In this document: positions 5,186-5,681 of the stretch, piece after piece | Layout of the letters: each line of letters opens with the position of its first letter | How positions within the stretch are numbered: position 1 is the stretch's first letter | Source of the DNA: Chloroflexota bacterium | GTDB lineage: Bacteria; Chloroflexota; Anaerolineae; Anaerolineales; Anaerolineaceae | Assembly: GCA_023406965.1 (NCBI GenBank) | Contig: JAEXTI010000541.1 | Location: 1-5,681 of the forward strand | DNA: 5,681 bases | Direction of reading: 5' to 3' | Notes under the pieces: generated by a model | What the model was told of the DNA's origin: nothing | Database searches by the model: none | The model's input: only the letters and a program-made list of their open reading frames with translations | Translations under genes and position numbers: made by a program

Positions 5186-5681
5186 TCTTCGCTGATCGGC
5201 GGCGGCTCCTCGTCGGGGATGGGGGTTTCGGTGGGCGGGACGTATTCAGGCGTATTGCTCGGAGTGGGAACGGGGGTGCGGGTCACGTTCAGGCGTGCTT
5301 CCCAGGGGTACAGGCGCTGGGGCTGCCCGTTGAACCACACCTCAATCACCCGGCGGGCAATGGGCGCGGCAATTTCCGAGCCCTCGCCGGAGTATTCGGC
5401 GATCACCGCTACGGCGATATCCGAGCGACCTTCGCGCCCGGCGTCGGTATAAGCGGCGAACCAGGCGTGCGGGTAACCGGGCGCATCGGTCTGGGCGGTG
5501 CCGGTCTTGCCATAGATCGGCACGGACATGCCGCCAAAGACCTGCACAGCGGTGCCGCGCTTGTTGGCAACCACCGAGCGCATGGCATCTTGAATAATGG
5601 CCATGTTTTCTTCTGAAACGGGCAAAGTGCCTTGCGCTTCGGGTTCAAAGGTGTACACAGGCACGCCATCGGGATCGGTGA
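5182..5681 (-). CDS. Class B penicillin-binding protein, transpeptidase C-terminus (partial)
   Basis: The frame is open from the right edge of the window to the TGA at 5184-5182; only about 166 C-terminal residues are present and the start lies outside. The third active-site motif of penicillin-binding transpeptidases, KTGTAQ, is encoded at 5508-5491. It is followed by HAWFAAY, typical of class B enzymes of the FtsI/PBP2 type that cross-link murein outside the membrane. The catalytic Ser and SxN motifs would be upstream, outside this window. After the domain come about 35 residues rich in Pro, Thr and Glu ([20 protein letters not shown]), ending in acidic residues. This is likely a disordered extracytoplasmic tail, and similar tails are common in Chloroflexota surface proteins. 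The gene is the first visible member of the minus-strand block and overlaps rsgA by 4 bp. An internal GTG at 5664 is not a likely true start because the domain continues upstream of it. Confidence 0.9.
   Translation of the reverse strand, partial: TDPDGVPVYTFEPEAQGTLPVSEENMAIIQDAMRSVVANKRGTAVQVFGGMSVPIYGKTGTAQTDAPGYPHAWFAAYTDAGREGRSDIAVAVIAEYSGEGSEIAAPIARRVIEVWFNGQPQRLYPWEARLNVTRTPVPTPSNTPEYVPPTETPIPDEEPPPISEE

Overview
The window is 5,681 bp of GC-rich, gene-dense bacterial DNA. It looks chromosomal. I see no integrase, transposase, phage gene, plasmid gene, tRNA, rRNA or CRISPR array. The gene style suggests a Chloroflexota bacterium, probably Anaerolineae: a penicillin-binding protein with a Pro/Thr-rich tail, a cytoplasmic NlpC/P60 muropeptide peptidase, a dipeptide epimerase, and intergenic C-rich/G-rich palindromes. 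This placement is an inference from gene content and was not checked by phylogeny.

Layout. One plus-strand gene enters from the left edge: the C-terminal part of a class A beta-lactamase-like serine hydrolase, ending at 705. It converges on a long minus-strand block. The gap between them (706-782) is filled by two nearly identical hairpins, probably a bidirectional terminator. Read in its own direction (right to left), the minus-strand block is: the end of a class B penicillin-binding protein (cut by the right edge), rsgA, an L-Ala-D/L-Glu-type dipeptide epimerase, a 361-bp gap, a YkfC-like NlpC/P60 gamma-D-glutamyl-diamino acid endopeptidase, and an alpha-oxoamine synthase (BioF/Kbl family). 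Three of the four junctions are 4-bp ATGA overlaps. The exception is the 361-bp gap.

Function. The transpeptidase builds cell wall. The endopeptidase and epimerase are the two central enzymes for breaking down the murein peptide in the cytoplasm: the first releases L-Ala-D-Glu and the second converts it to L-Ala-L-Glu. RsgA is a 30S ribosome maturation GTPase. The block therefore combines wall synthesis, wall recycling and ribosome assembly. The alpha-oxoamine synthase-like enzyme at its end has no assigned role here.

The gap at 2888-3248 holds the most interesting non-coding structure. It is a roughly 253-bp element bounded by 14-bp inverted repeats (13/14 identical). Inside it are three adjacent hairpins and two predicted G-quadruplex motifs that mirror each other on opposite strands. 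It resembles a non-autonomous mobile element (MITE-like) inserted between two genes that otherwise belong together. It may also supply a terminator for the upstream genes and part of a promoter for the downstream pair.
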